54,018 bases of DNA from Acidobacteriota bacterium. Its GTDB lineage: Bacteria > Acidobacteriota > Vicinamibacteria > Vicinamibacterales > UBA8438. Where the stretch lies: contig VXME01000125.1 in NCBI GenBank assembly GCA_009861545.1, positions 1 through 54,018 of the forward strand, written 5' to 3'. This document shows, piece after piece, positions 41,971 through 50,277 of the stretch. Position 1 is the first letter of the stretch, and the number at the start of each line of letters is the position of its first letter. A program made the translations under genes and the position numbers. The notes under the pieces are model-generated. The model had not been told where the DNA came from. It saw only the letters and a program-made list of their open reading frames with translations, and did no database searches.

Positions 41971-44199
41971 TCAGTTCGCCAGCGGGTGCGGCCGGAACTG
42001 GAACTTCACGAGAATCGGCTTCGAGATCGACCGGTACTCGCCGTTCTCGACGGCGAATCCGTCCTCGGCGTGCCAGACGGTGTCGGACCCGGTCGACGAA
42101 TAGACGCCGCGTCCCTTCCAGCCGGCGTCCGGATCGTCGATGCGGCCGTCGAGGCCCCGCGGGTGGAAGCCGGCCAGCGGATAGGGCACGCGCATGACCA
42201 CCGTCTCGCCGGTCTCCGGCAGCAGCGCCACCAGCGAGTCCGAGCCCGTGCCGGTGGCGATCGGCACGTTTTCGCCGAGTCCCAGCGTGTCGAACTGGTC
42301 GACCCAGTTGTAGTAGTTGTAGTCGGCGCGGACGTCGGTTCCCTTGAAGACGGGGCCCGGCAGCGGATGCAGCGTCCACCCTTCCGCGCAGTGCCGGCCG
42401 GTGTGCGCCGCCGGCCCGGTCAGCGGCCCGCACTTGCTGTGGTCGAAGCTCGCGAGATGGTTCGTCCCCGACAGCGCCGTCCAGAGGACGCCGTTGCGGT
42501 CCACGTCGAGGCCGCGCGGCATGAAGCCGCGCTCGCCGCCCGCCTCCACGTCCCAGCGCTCGGAGGGAACCTCGAACACCTCGGCGATGCAGCTCTCCGG
42601 CGGATCGTCGCCGACCACCAGCCGCACGATCCGGCCGGGATAGGAATCCTGCGCGCCCCAGACCGACCCGTCGACCGGGTTGACGATGATTCCATACGCA
42701 CCGACCGCGACGCGCGTATCCAGCGTCGGATCGAAGTCGTAGGTGCTACGGGTGGCATCCTCCTCGAAGCGGGCGCCGCCGATGACGGACGGCTCGTTCC
42801 ACGGCTTCGTGATGCGGCCGTCGCCGTTGGTGTCCACCACGGTCGGGCACCAGCCCTGCGCCAGCCTCGCGTCGCCGGTCTCGTGGAAGAGCTTCGTGTC
42901 GACCCAGCCGAACACGTCGCTGTTGGGCCGGCTGAGGAACAGGGTCTCGTTCTCGTCGAACCCGAACTGCAGGTGGTGGCTGCCGAAGCAGGTGTCCACC
43001 ATCGTGAATTCCTCGGTCTCGGGGTCGTAGTAGCTGACGTTGCGGCCCGACCGCGTCACCGGGAAGTACCGCGCGTACGGGTTGTCGGAGCCCTCCAGGC
43101 ACCAGTCCGGCTGGTTCTCCGGGGGACGCAGCGTCGCCGTGTACCAGACCCGGCCCCGGCTGTCGAGCATCGGGTTGTGGATGCTGGCCGGGTTGAAGCG
43201 GGCCAGATCCGCCAGCCGTGACGCGGGGTAGCCCGACTGGGCGTACGACGCCCGCATCGTCGAGCGGTCCGCCAGGGTCGGGATGCGCACCATCGTCGCC
43301 GTGTGGGTGTTCGGATCGAGGATGGCGAGGTTGTCGTTGGCGATGTCCACGCCGTAGATCGGGCCGTTGGCGTTCACGGTGGGGTTGCGCTTGTCGGTGG
43401 ACGCCTCGTCGTGAATCTTGCCCATCTCGTCGGTCCACTCCCACTGGGTGAGGACCAAGTTGCGCTCGACCCCCTCCGGGCGCGGCGGCGCAGGCGGCGC
43501 CTCGCCGGTCGCGATGCGGTCGCTCCAGTCGGCGAACATCGCCAGCCCGCGCTCGCGCCCGAAGCGCGACATCCACATGCTCATCTCGGCCCCGCGCTGG
43601 CCCATCCGCACCCGTTCGTCCCAGGCGTCGACGGCCGAGTCGTACTCCTCGGCATTCGGGTGCCCGCGCGTGAACTCGCCGCCGACCTGGTGGCAGCGCA
43701 GGCAGGCCTTCACGTTGTAGAGGTACTCGTCGCGCGTCCGGAGCTGCTCGCTGATGCCGTTGCCGTCGGGGCCGGTGCCCGGGAACTCGTCCGCCTCGGG
43801 CGGCTCGATCAGCGACAGCCAGTGGGCGGCCGGATAGATCGCCGCGGCTTCCTGCGGGGTCTGCGCGGCGGTGGCGGTCAAGCGCACGTCCTCACCGGGC
43901 GCCGCCGTCACGGGCGTCGAGTCGACCAGCCCATAGCCGCGGACCCAGACCGAGTAGGTCGCTTCCGGGAGCTCCGGGACCAGGAACCGCCCTTCGTCGT
44001 CGGTGACCACGATCTTGCGGAACTTCGTCGGCAGGTCACCGGTCTCGGCGATGACCCAGACGCCGGCTTCCGGACCCGCGCTGCTGGAGACGACGCCGGC
44101 GATGGTCGAGCGAGCGCCTTCCTGTGCGCCCACCACGAGCCCCGCGGTCCCCAACGCCAGGAGCATCGCAACCGTCAGCCGTTCGAGTCTTCGTCGCAT
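41971..44199 (-). CDS. secreted carboxypeptidase-regulatory-like/Vgb-like propeller protein with one heme c site (742 aa)
   Basis: The ATG at 44199 gives a signal peptide ending in VVGAQ; the longer frame from 44400 has no signal. Residues 30-110 form a Greek-key regulatory domain (TIAGVVSSSAGPEAGVWVIA). One heme-binding site, CLRCH, lies at 166-170. A large propeller follows (from about 270), with YGVDIANDNLAILDPNTHT and later FMPRGLDVDRNGVLWTALSG, like virginiamycin B lyase-type propellers. The protein may transfer electrons or bind a substrate in the periplasm; an enzyme activity is not established. Confidence 0.85.
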   Translation of the reverse strand: MRRRLERLTVAMLLALGTAGLVVGAQEGARSTIAGVVSSSAGPEAGVWVIAETGDLPTKFRKIVVTDDEGRFLVPELPEATYSVWVRGYGLVDSTPVTAAPGEDVRLTATAAQTPQEAAAIYPAAHWLSLIEPPEADEFPGTGPDGNGISEQLRTRDEYLYNVKACLRCHQVGGEFTRGHPNAEEYDSAVDAWDERVRMGQRGAEMSMWMSRFGRERGLAMFADWSDRIATGEAPPAPPRPEGVERNLVLTQWEWTDEMGKIHDEASTDKRNPTVNANGPIYGVDIANDNLAILDPNTHTATMVRIPTLADRSTMRASYAQSGYPASRLADLARFNPASIHNPMLDSRGRVWYTATLRPPENQPDWCLEGSDNPYARYFPVTRSGRNVSYYDPETEEFTMVDTCFGSHHLQFGFDENETLFLSRPNSDVFGWVDTKLFHETGDARLAQGWCPTVVDTNGDGRITKPWNEPSVIGGARFEEDATRSTYDFDPTLDTRVAVGAYGIIVNPVDGSVWGAQDSYPGRIVRLVVGDDPPESCIAEVFEVPSERWDVEAGGERGFMPRGLDVDRNGVLWTALSGTNHLASFDHSKCGPLTGPAAHTGRHCAEGWTLHPLPGPVFKGTDVRADYNYYNWVDQFDTLGLGENVPIATGTGSDSLVALLPETGETVVMRVPYPLAGFHPRGLDGRIDDPDAGWKGRGVYSSTGSDTVWHAEDGFAVENGEYRSISKPILVKFQFRPHPLAN

Positions 44200-44241
44200 C
44201 GTGATCTCCCGCGGTCCCTTCCGGCCTGCCTGACCGAACCG

Positions 44242-44281
44242 CTCGTGCCGACGATGACCGTTCGGGGGGTTGGCGTCAAGG
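44242..44281 (-). promoter_or_regulatory. 40-bp conserved upstream element, copy 1 (possible promoter)
   Basis: 34 of 40 bases match 49121-49160. On the minus strand it contains TTGACG and, 17 bases on, CATCGT, a weak -35/-10 pair, pointing toward the Vgb-like gene about 45 bases away. It also overlaps the leader of the plus-strand PIN module. Confidence 0.55.
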
Positions 44282-44314
44282 GGTCGGTGCAGCAAGCGTT
44301 CTCTGGCGGAGACC

Positions 44315-44518
44315 ATGCGGCGCGCCGCCGAACAGTTCCTGGCCCGGCATCCCGTCGTCACGCCATCGTCGACGCCGTGGCGGCCACCGGTATCGGACAC
44401 GGTCGGCTGGCGCGGACTGAGTCACGAAGCGCTCCGGGAGGCTGCACTCGACGACCTCGAGGCGCGGACGGTCGAGGCGCTTCGAGAGACCACACACCCG
44501 GCGAGGCGTCGGCGGTGA
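44315..44518 (+). CDS. putative antitoxin upstream of a PIN toxin (67 aa)
   Basis: The ATG at 44315 has GGCGGAG upstream. The protein has a short N-terminal helix, a Pro-rich middle and a charged C-terminal helix (HEALREAALDDLEARTVEAL). Its TGA overlaps the GTG start of the toxin (GTGA). I do not recognise the family, so the antitoxin role rests on coupling with the PIN gene. Confidence 0.55.
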   Translation: MRRAAEQFLARHPVVTPSSTPWRPPVSDTVGWRGLSHEALREAALDDLEARTVEALRETTHPARRRR

Positions 44519-44955
44519 CGTCGTTCGACACCAACGTCCTGCTCTTCGCCTTCAGCCGGGCCAGTCCCTGCCACGACCGGGCCCGCGTCTTTCTGGAAGA
44601 CCTGACCCGCCGCGACGATGTCGCCGTCTCGGAGCTGGTGCTGGTGGAGTTCTATGCGCTGCTGAGGAATCCCGCAGTGCTCCTCCGCCCGCTGCAGGCC
44701 GCCGCGGCGGTCGAGGTCGTGCAGAGGTACCGCCGCCATCCGCGGTGGATGCTGGTCGGGTTCGACCCCGAGAGCACGGCGCTGCACGACGAGCTCTGGC
44801 GGCTGGCCGCCACGGCGCGCTTCGCCCGGCGCAGGATCCACGATGCACGCTTGGCCCTGTCGTTACGGCGACAGGGCGTCACGGAATTCGCCACGGCCAA
44901 CGTGAAGGACTTCGGCGGCTTCGGCTTCGATCGGGTCTGGAGCCCGGTGGAATGA
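44515..44955 (+). CDS. VapC-like PIN toxin (146 aa), GTG start
   Basis: D5 in TSFDTNVLLF, Glu in VLVEFYALLRN and Asp in RRIHDARLAL are PIN active-site residues; the last acidic residue is probably the Asp in NVKDFGGFGFDR. Length is normal. The GTG at 44515 overlaps the stop of the preceding gene. The protein should be an RNase held inactive by the upstream partner. Confidence 0.82.
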   Translation: MTSFDTNVLLFAFSRASPCHDRARVFLEDLTRRDDVAVSELVLVEFYALLRNPAVLLRPLQAAAAVEVVQRYRRHPRWMLVGFDPESTALHDELWRLAATARFARRRIHDARLALSLRRQGVTEFATANVKDFGGFGFDRVWSPVE

Positions 44956-45008
44956 CATTCGGCCGGAGCCGGCCTGCGGCGCCAGGCCGCTACCACGCGC
45001 GCGAATGA

Positions 45009-45030
45009 TTTACATTTGATAAATTTAATC
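45009..45030. promoter_or_regulatory. AT-rich palindromic patch upstream of hicBA
   Basis: This is among the most AT-rich spots of the window. ATTTA and TAAAT form a short inverted repeat around 7 bases, followed by TTTAAT. It lies about 45 bases before the hicB GTG and is the likely promoter/operator for a HicB-type repressor. Confidence 0.45.
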
Positions 45031-45071
45031 GACCACGTGCAAATCGATCATCGGCGAGTGAAGGAGAGTCG

Positions 45072-45647
45072 GTGACACGCAAGGAGTCGGTGCAGAAGCA
45101 GGTGCTCGCCGCGGCGCTGCGCCTCTGCGAAACCAGGGACGACTGGACGTTCACCCCCGCGGAGATCGTGCGTTCGTTGCCGGGCGTGAACGAGGCCACC
45201 GTGCGCACGGAGGTCACCGGACGGTGCTGCGTGAACGCGCCCGACCATCACGCACGGCGCTGGCCGTACTTCCGCCGCGTCGACCGTGGCCGCTACCGGA
45301 TCGAACCCGCGTTCCGCGAGCGCCCGCCGGCATCCGACGGCTCGCGATACGCCGGCGTACGACGTGCCGCGGTACCGCGGGCCGCCGAATCCGCGCCGGC
45401 GTACGGCGAAGAGACCGTCGAGACTCGCAACACGATTCACGCGGTGGTGACAGAGAGCCAGGGATGGTACGTCGCCGAGTGCCTGGAGCTCGCGGTTGTC
45501 ACCCAGGCGCGGTCGTTCGACGATCTGCTCGTGAACCTTCGCGACGCGCTGGCGTTGCACATGGAAGGCGAGGACCCCGCCCGGCTCGGCGTGTCGTCCG
45601 CACCGCGCCTGTCGGTGAGCTACGAAACGGCGCCCCTCGGGGTCTGA
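45072..45647 (+). CDS. HicB-type antitoxin with extra N-terminal winged-helix-like domain (191 aa)
   Basis: The GTG at 45072 follows AAGGAGAG. Residues 1-75 (MTRKESVQKQVLAAALRLCE then EIVRSLPG and RRVDRGRYRIEPAF) resemble a DUF7669-type winged helix. A linker follows, then the HicB fold from about 115 (IHAVVTESQGWYVAECLEL and FDDLLVNLRDALALHM). Common HicB proteins are much shorter or have an RHH/HTH at the C-terminus, so DNA binding seems to be supplied by the N-terminal domain here. It should neutralise HicA and repress the operon. Confidence 0.82.
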   Translation: MTRKESVQKQVLAAALRLCETRDDWTFTPAEIVRSLPGVNEATVRTEVTGRCCVNAPDHHARRWPYFRRVDRGRYRIEPAFRERPPASDGSRYAGVRRAAVPRAAESAPAYGEETVETRNTIHAVVTESQGWYVAECLELAVVTQARSFDDLLVNLRDALALHMEGEDPARLGVSSAPRLSVSYETAPLGV

Positions 45648-45672
45648 CGCCGGGTTGCTCAACTGGCCGCCC

Positions 45673-45915
45673 ATGCCGCGCCTGCGACGGCTCTCGTCCC
45701 GCGACGTGCTGCGCATCCTCCACCGGTTCGGTTTCGAGGTCTTTACGCAACGGGGCAGCCACGCCAAGCTGGTGCGAGTCTCGGCGGGCGAGCGCCAGAT
45801 CCTGATCGTTCCCCTGCACCGGAATTTGGCGACGGGCACCTTGCAGGCCATCTACCGGCAGGCGGCGCGCCTTGTGCCCTCGGTCGATCTGCGGCGTGCG
45901 TTCTTCCTCGATTGA
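45673..45915 (+). CDS. hicA: HicA-type mRNA interferase toxin (80 aa)
   Basis: The ATG at 45673 gives MPRLRRLSSRDVLRILHRFG then RGSHAKLVR with the catalytic His at 30, and VPLHRNLATGTLQAIYRQA, the classic HicA pattern. HicA binds and cleaves mRNA. It follows hicB by 25 bases, the reversed order (hicB first) that is common. Confidence 0.88.
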   Translation: MPRLRRLSSRDVLRILHRFGFEVFTQRGSHAKLVRVSAGERQILIVPLHRNLATGTLQAIYRQAARLVPSVDLRRAFFLD

Positions 45916-45923
45916 GGGAATGG

Positions 45924-47204
45924 CTACCAGTCGATCCGGCCGGGGTCGCCGGCGTAGACCGAGCGGATGAACGCCAGGATCTGCCAGACTTCCTCGTCCT
46001 CGAGCACGCTGTAGACGGTCGGCATCGTCTGCTCGGGGATCTCGCCCTTGATGAGCCGGAACAGCACGTCGTCGTCGCTGCCGAACGTCCAGGCGTCGTC
46101 GATGACGGAGGTGGCCATCCCGCCGCCGCCCCCGCCGCCGTGGCAGCCCTGACAGCCGACCTGGAAGTACAGCGTCCTGCCCTCCGCGGCCATGTCCGCG
46201 TTGCCGGTGAACGGGTTCAGCTTCCGCGGCCCGGGGGTCGGCGGCGGATCCGCGGCCGCCGCCGCAGATGGCGGCTCAAGCTGCGCCGCCTCCTCCGGTG
46301 CGGCCTCGGCGTTCGGGTCCGCGGCGCCGGAAGCGCCGGCAGCGGGGGAGGCGGCGGCGCCCCCGCCGGCAGGAACGAGCGGCACGCCGTACTCCTCCAG
46401 AATCGCCAGAATCTCCGTCCGCCGCCGGTCGATCGCCGTCTCCAGCCGGTCCTTCAACGCCTCGTTGCCCTTCGCGACGCCCATCGAAATGTCGAAGGAC
46501 AAGGGCACCCCCGGCTCGTCCTCCAGCGGGACCAGCTCGAGCGGCGCGCCCGACGTCGCGGCGGCGTAGCCGGCCAGGGGACCCCACGCGACGGCGACGT
46601 CCACCGTTCCCGCCGCCAGGTCGTCGAGCAGCTTCCGGGGACGGTCCCGATCGCCCCGCGGGTCGAAGAACAGCGAGTAGGTCGAGACGTTGTCGAGCAG
46701 GCCGCGCCGCGCGAGGCTCTCCTCGGGCGGCGTGTTCACGTGGACGCCGATGCGAAGCTCTTGCAGTCCCGGCGCGTCCAGCGACGGGAGGTCGTAACCC
46801 CGGTCGCCGCGGTAGGCCATGACGTAGGCCGAGCGGTAGTACGGCCTCGTCCACAGGACGAAGTCGAGACCTTCGGGAACCCCGAAGATGACGTCGCAGG
46901 TCCCCGCGTCGATGGTGTTCCGGACGAGCCCCCGCTGGTGGGGCCACCAGGCGTAGACGGGCGTGGCGCCGAGCTCGGCGGCGACCACGGCGGCGATTCT
47001 GTTCTCGAACCCCTCGAGCCGTTCGTTCGAGTACGGCAGGTTGTCGGGGTCGCCGCAGACGCGCAGCTCCGGCGACTGCGCGAACACGGCGCTGGTCGAC
47101 GGCGCCAGCGCCACCGACAGCGCAAGCGCCGCCGGCAGCGCACAGGCTCCGACCGCGGCGACAACCCTCCCGGCGGCGATGACGCTCCTGAAGGAACGGG
47201 TCAC
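45924..47204 (-). CDS. fused XoxJ-like periplasmic binding protein and XoxG-like cytochrome c (426 aa)
   Basis: After a long signal region (about 1-43) the XoxJ/MoxJ-type part spans 45-275: LRVCGDPDNLPYSNERLEGF, YAWWPHQRGLVRNTIDAGTC and VAWGPLAGYAA are family markers. An Ala/Pro/Glu-rich linker runs from 280 to 330. A small cytochrome c domain follows, with CQGCH at 351-355 and an EQTMP methionine as possible axial ligand. It starts 16 bases after the xoxF-like gene. In methylotrophs XoxG takes electrons from XoxF, and XoxJ is thought to activate it. Here both are joined in one chain. Confidence 0.85.
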   Translation of the reverse strand: MTRSFRSVIAAGRVVAAVGACALPAALALSVALAPSTSAVFAQSPELRVCGDPDNLPYSNERLEGFENRIAAVVAAELGATPVYAWWPHQRGLVRNTIDAGTCDVIFGVPEGLDFVLWTRPYYRSAYVMAYRGDRGYDLPSLDAPGLQELRIGVHVNTPPEESLARRGLLDNVSTYSLFFDPRGDRDRPRKLLDDLAAGTVDVAVAWGPLAGYAAATSGAPLELVPLEDEPGVPLSFDISMGVAKGNEALKDRLETAIDRRRTEILAILEEYGVPLVPAGGGAAASPAAGASGAADPNAEAAPEEAAQLEPPSAAAAADPPPTPGPRKLNPFTGNADMAAEGRTLYFQVGCQGCHGGGGGGGMATSVIDDAWTFGSDDDVLFRLIKGEIPEQTMPTVYSVLEDEEVWQILAFIRSVYAGDPGRIDW

Positions 47205-47220
47205 GGCAATCTCCGTGCGC

Positions 47221-49008
47221 CTACTCGAGCGCGAAGACGTGCAACGTGCCGCCCACGGAGGTCACCCTGTCGAGCCCCGAGTCGTAGGCGGCGCCGACCG
47301 CACCGAGCGCCCCGAGCGGATCCTCGCGCGAGAGGTCCGCCGCGACCGGGAGGCCGAACCACCCGCCGATTCCGGAATAGATCGCGACGTACTGCTTCCC
47401 GTCCGGCGCCCGGAACGTCATGGGGTTGCCGATCGAGCCCGACGGCAGCCGCGAGCTCCACAGGATCTCTCCGCTCCTCGCGTCGACGGCCTTGAACCAG
47501 CGGTCCATGGTCCCGTAGAAGACCACGTCGCCGGCCGTGACCAGCGTGCCGGTCCATACCGGAAACGGCTCGGTGATCCCCCAGACCTTCTCGGCGGCGG
47601 CCGGATCCCAGGCCATGAACTCGCCCTGGTAGCCGCCCGGACCGGCGAAGATCCGCACGTTCGCGCCGACGTACGGGGCGCCGGCGATGTAGCGCACCTC
47701 GAAGCCCTCGTAGTTCATGCACAGGTTGTTCGTGCCGGCGTAGATCAGGCTGGTGCGGGGCGAGAACGACACGGGCTGCTGGTTCTTGGCGCCCATCGCG
47801 GAGGGGCAGATGTCCAGGGTGTTCACGCCCTGCCGGGTGCGCTTCTCGGGAACCTCCACGGGGCGGCCGGTCTCCAGATCGATGCGTTCGGCCCAGTTCG
47901 TGTGCTCCACGAACTTCTCTGCCGACAGCAGCGTGCCGTCCGCGCGGTCGAGCACGTAGGCGAAGCCGTTGCGGTCGAAGTGCACGAGCGCCTTCACGTC
48001 CCGCCCGCCGATGTTCAGATCGAGCAGCACGTGCTCGTTGATGCCGTCGTAGTCCCAGGCGTCCCACGGCGTCATCTGGTAGGCCCACTTCGCCAGGCCG
48101 GTATCGGGATCGCGGGCGAAGATGGTCATCGACCACTTGTTGTCGCCCTCGCGCGGGGTCGGATTCCACGTCCCGGGGTTGCCCGTGGAGTAATAGATCA
48201 GGTCGAGCTCGGGGTCGTAGGCATACCAGCCCCACGTGGCGCCGCCGCCGTTCCGCCAGCGGTCTCCGGGCCACGTCTCGGTGCCGTCGCCGGGCCCGCC
48301 ATGGTGGGGATTGGCCTCGTTGAAGTCGGGGGCCAGCATGACGTCCTCGTCCGGACCCATGCTGTAGGCCTTCCAGAGCTGCTCGCCCGACTCGACGGCA
48401 TAGGCGGCCACCCAGCCACGGATGCCGAACTCGCCGCCGGAGACGCCCACGATGTACTTGTCCTTGACCACGAGGCCGGCCATCGTCATCGTCTCACCCC
48501 GCAGCGGGTCGGCGTTCCTGACGTTCCACAGCTCCTCGCCGCTCTCGGCGTCGAGCGCGATGACGTGTCCGTCGAGCGTCGTCATCAGGATCCGGCCCTC
48601 GACGTAGTTCACGCCGCGATGGACCAGGTCGCAGCAGGCGACCGGCACGGCGCGGTCGTCCTGCACGGGCGTGTACCGCCACTTGATGGGCCAGTCCTCC
48701 TCGGTGAGGTCGATGGCGTACACGTGGTTGGGGTACGCGCTGTGCACGTACATCGTCGAGTCCACGACCAGGGGCTGCCCCTCGTGGCCGCGCAGCGCAC
48801 CCGTCGAGAACGACCACACCTGGGTGAGATTCGCGACGTTGTCCGCGGTTATGTCATCGAGCGAGCTGTAGCGCGTGGCCGAGTAGTTCTTCCCCGGCAA
48901 CACCCACTGGTCGTCGTCGCTCTGCCGCGAGACCAGATCGTCGTTGGCGGCGAGCGCCAGCGGCAACCCCAGCGCCAGAACCGCGATGGCACAGATGCTT
49001 CGCTTCAT
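47221..49008 (-). CDS. xoxF: XoxF-type lanthanide-dependent alcohol/methanol dehydrogenase (595 aa)
   Basis: The ATG at 49008 follows AAGGGGAA and opens a signal peptide (MKRSICAIAVLALGLPLALA). Landmarks are the adjacent cysteines VACCDLVHRG (125-126), metal-ligand Glu in GGEFGIRGW, Asn in STGNPGTWNP and the catalytic pair D319/D321 in WDYDG. The Asp two residues after the catalytic Asp marks lanthanide enzymes; calcium-type MxaF has Ala there. The enzyme oxidises methanol or other short alcohols in the periplasm with PQQ. A fused XoxJ-XoxG gene follows, so the locus is a compact xox operon. Exact substrate is not known. Confidence 0.88.
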   Translation of the reverse strand: MKRSICAIAVLALGLPLALAANDDLVSRQSDDDQWVLPGKNYSATRYSSLDDITADNVANLTQVWSFSTGALRGHEGQPLVVDSTMYVHSAYPNHVYAIDLTEEDWPIKWRYTPVQDDRAVPVACCDLVHRGVNYVEGRILMTTLDGHVIALDAESGEELWNVRNADPLRGETMTMAGLVVKDKYIVGVSGGEFGIRGWVAAYAVESGEQLWKAYSMGPDEDVMLAPDFNEANPHHGGPGDGTETWPGDRWRNGGGATWGWYAYDPELDLIYYSTGNPGTWNPTPREGDNKWSMTIFARDPDTGLAKWAYQMTPWDAWDYDGINEHVLLDLNIGGRDVKALVHFDRNGFAYVLDRADGTLLSAEKFVEHTNWAERIDLETGRPVEVPEKRTRQGVNTLDICPSAMGAKNQQPVSFSPRTSLIYAGTNNLCMNYEGFEVRYIAGAPYVGANVRIFAGPGGYQGEFMAWDPAAAEKVWGITEPFPVWTGTLVTAGDVVFYGTMDRWFKAVDARSGEILWSSRLPSGSIGNPMTFRAPDGKQYVAIYSGIGGWFGLPVAADLSREDPLGALGAVGAAYDSGLDRVTSVGGTLHVFALE

Positions 49009-49120
49009 GGCCGTTTCCCCTTCCCTGGGAGCCCGTGGCGCAAGCCCCGCTGCATTCGAGCGGCGATGCGTCCCGCCTGGGCTGCATTGCTCCTCTGTCG
49101 AGTACGCCCCTGCCGGACGA

Positions 49121-49160
49121 TTCGTGCCGAGAATGGCCGTTCGGGGGACTGGCGTCAAGG
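49121..49160 (-). promoter_or_regulatory. 40-bp conserved upstream element, copy 2 (possible xoxF promoter)
   Basis: The partner of 44242-44281. On the minus strand TTGACG and CATTCT are 17 bases apart, with the dehydrogenase gene about 115 bases downstream. The match between the two copies ends sharply on both sides. Confidence 0.55.
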
Positions 49161-49171
49161 ACTATTCGAAA

Positions 49172-49966
49172 TCACCGGGCCGCACGCGCCGGCCTCCACT
49201 CCCGTGCGCGGCGCCGGGCTTCGGCGAGCTCGGCCGGGGTCATCTTCCGCTCGGCCCGGACCCGCCCCTGCATCGCGCCGTCGCGCACGGCGCCGGTACC
49301 GTGACGCGACGCCAGGATCAGCCACATGTAGGCGCGCACGTAATCCTGCGGAACGGTCCGACCCTCGGCGTCCGCGGGGCCGGAACCGTTCCCCGGCGTC
49401 CCCGGTTCGCTCGCCGCCAGTCCATCCGCGGGCACGGCCTCGGCGTGGCTCCCGGGAAGGTCGAGGCCGTCGCCGTACATGAAGCCCAGGTTGTATTGCG
49501 CCAGCGCATGTCTCTGCTCGGCCGCGAGCGTCCACCACCGCACCGCCTCGGGGCCGTTGGGTGCGACGCCATCGCCGCGGGCGTACATGCCCGCCAGGTT
49601 GTTCTGGGCGTCGGCGTCGCCCTGCTCCGCCGCGCGTCGATACCAGCGGATGGCGCGCCCATCGTCCTGCGGCACGCCGCGCCCTTCGCGGTAGTGGAAG
49701 CCCAGGTTGAACTGCGCCGCCGCGTGACCCTGCTCGGCCGCCGCCCGGAACCAGCCGGCGGCCGCCGCGTCGTCCTGCAGCACGCCCTCGCCGCGCCGGT
49801 ACGTGAATCCGAGCGAGGCCTGCGCTTCCGCCTCGCCCCGCCGGGCCTGCGCGTGCAGGTCGACCAGCTCGGCCGAAAGCACCGGGGCCGGGGCCTCACC
49901 GACACTCGTGCTCGCAGCGACAACGATGGCCGCAAGAACGATGACACGCATCCGGAGCTCGGGCAT
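49172..49966 (-). CDS. secreted Sel1-repeat protein (264 aa)
   Basis: The ATG at 49966 is preceded by GAGGACGAGG; an internal ATG at 49951 also gives a signal peptide (MRVIVLAAIVVAAS). About four Sel1 repeats follow, such as EAQASLGFTYRRGEGVLQDD and AAQFNLGFHYREGRGVPQDD, then a region with VRAYMWLILASRHG and the KMTPAELAEARRRAREW end. The end closely resembles the C-terminus of the thioredoxin-Sel1 fusion at 23.4 kb. Sel1 repeats bind proteins. The gene lies upstream of the xox operon on the same strand. Confidence 0.85.
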   Translation of the reverse strand: MPELRMRVIVLAAIVVAASTSVGEAPAPVLSAELVDLHAQARRGEAEAQASLGFTYRRGEGVLQDDAAAAGWFRAAAEQGHAAAQFNLGFHYREGRGVPQDDGRAIRWYRRAAEQGDADAQNNLAGMYARGDGVAPNGPEAVRWWTLAAEQRHALAQYNLGFMYGDGLDLPGSHAEAVPADGLAASEPGTPGNGSGPADAEGRTVPQDYVRAYMWLILASRHGTGAVRDGAMQGRVRAERKMTPAELAEARRRAREWRPARAAR

Positions 49967-50085
49967 CCTCGTCCTCAGAGAACCACGCCCACACCCAACA
50001 CGAATCCGCATCCTACCGCGATCTGCGTTCGGCCGCGACTTCGCAGCCTTCCCTCAACGACCCGGATGCAGCCGCTTTCCCCGGG

Positions 50086-50277
50086 ATGCACGCCGCCGTG
50101 CGCCTGACGTCAAAGCGTGGCTGTATCAATGGCCGGCGGCACCCGGACGGGGCGTGGGTGCTCTTCGCGTCGGACCGCGACGGCGCGGAGACGCTGTGGC
50201 TGATGGACGTCGAGTCGCAGGTGACCCGGCAACGGCGCCTGTTCGACGCCGACACGTGGCAGCGCGAGGCCTGCTAG
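50086..50277 (+). pseudogene. fragment of a TolB/PD40 propeller gene
   Basis: One PD40 repeat is clear (HPDGAWVLFASDRDGAETLW), with LMDVES after it, but the frame is only 63 residues and lacks a signal peptide or further repeats. It probably represents the 3' end of a lost propeller gene. Its last bases overlap the end of the convergent PCYCGC gene. Confidence 0.5.
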
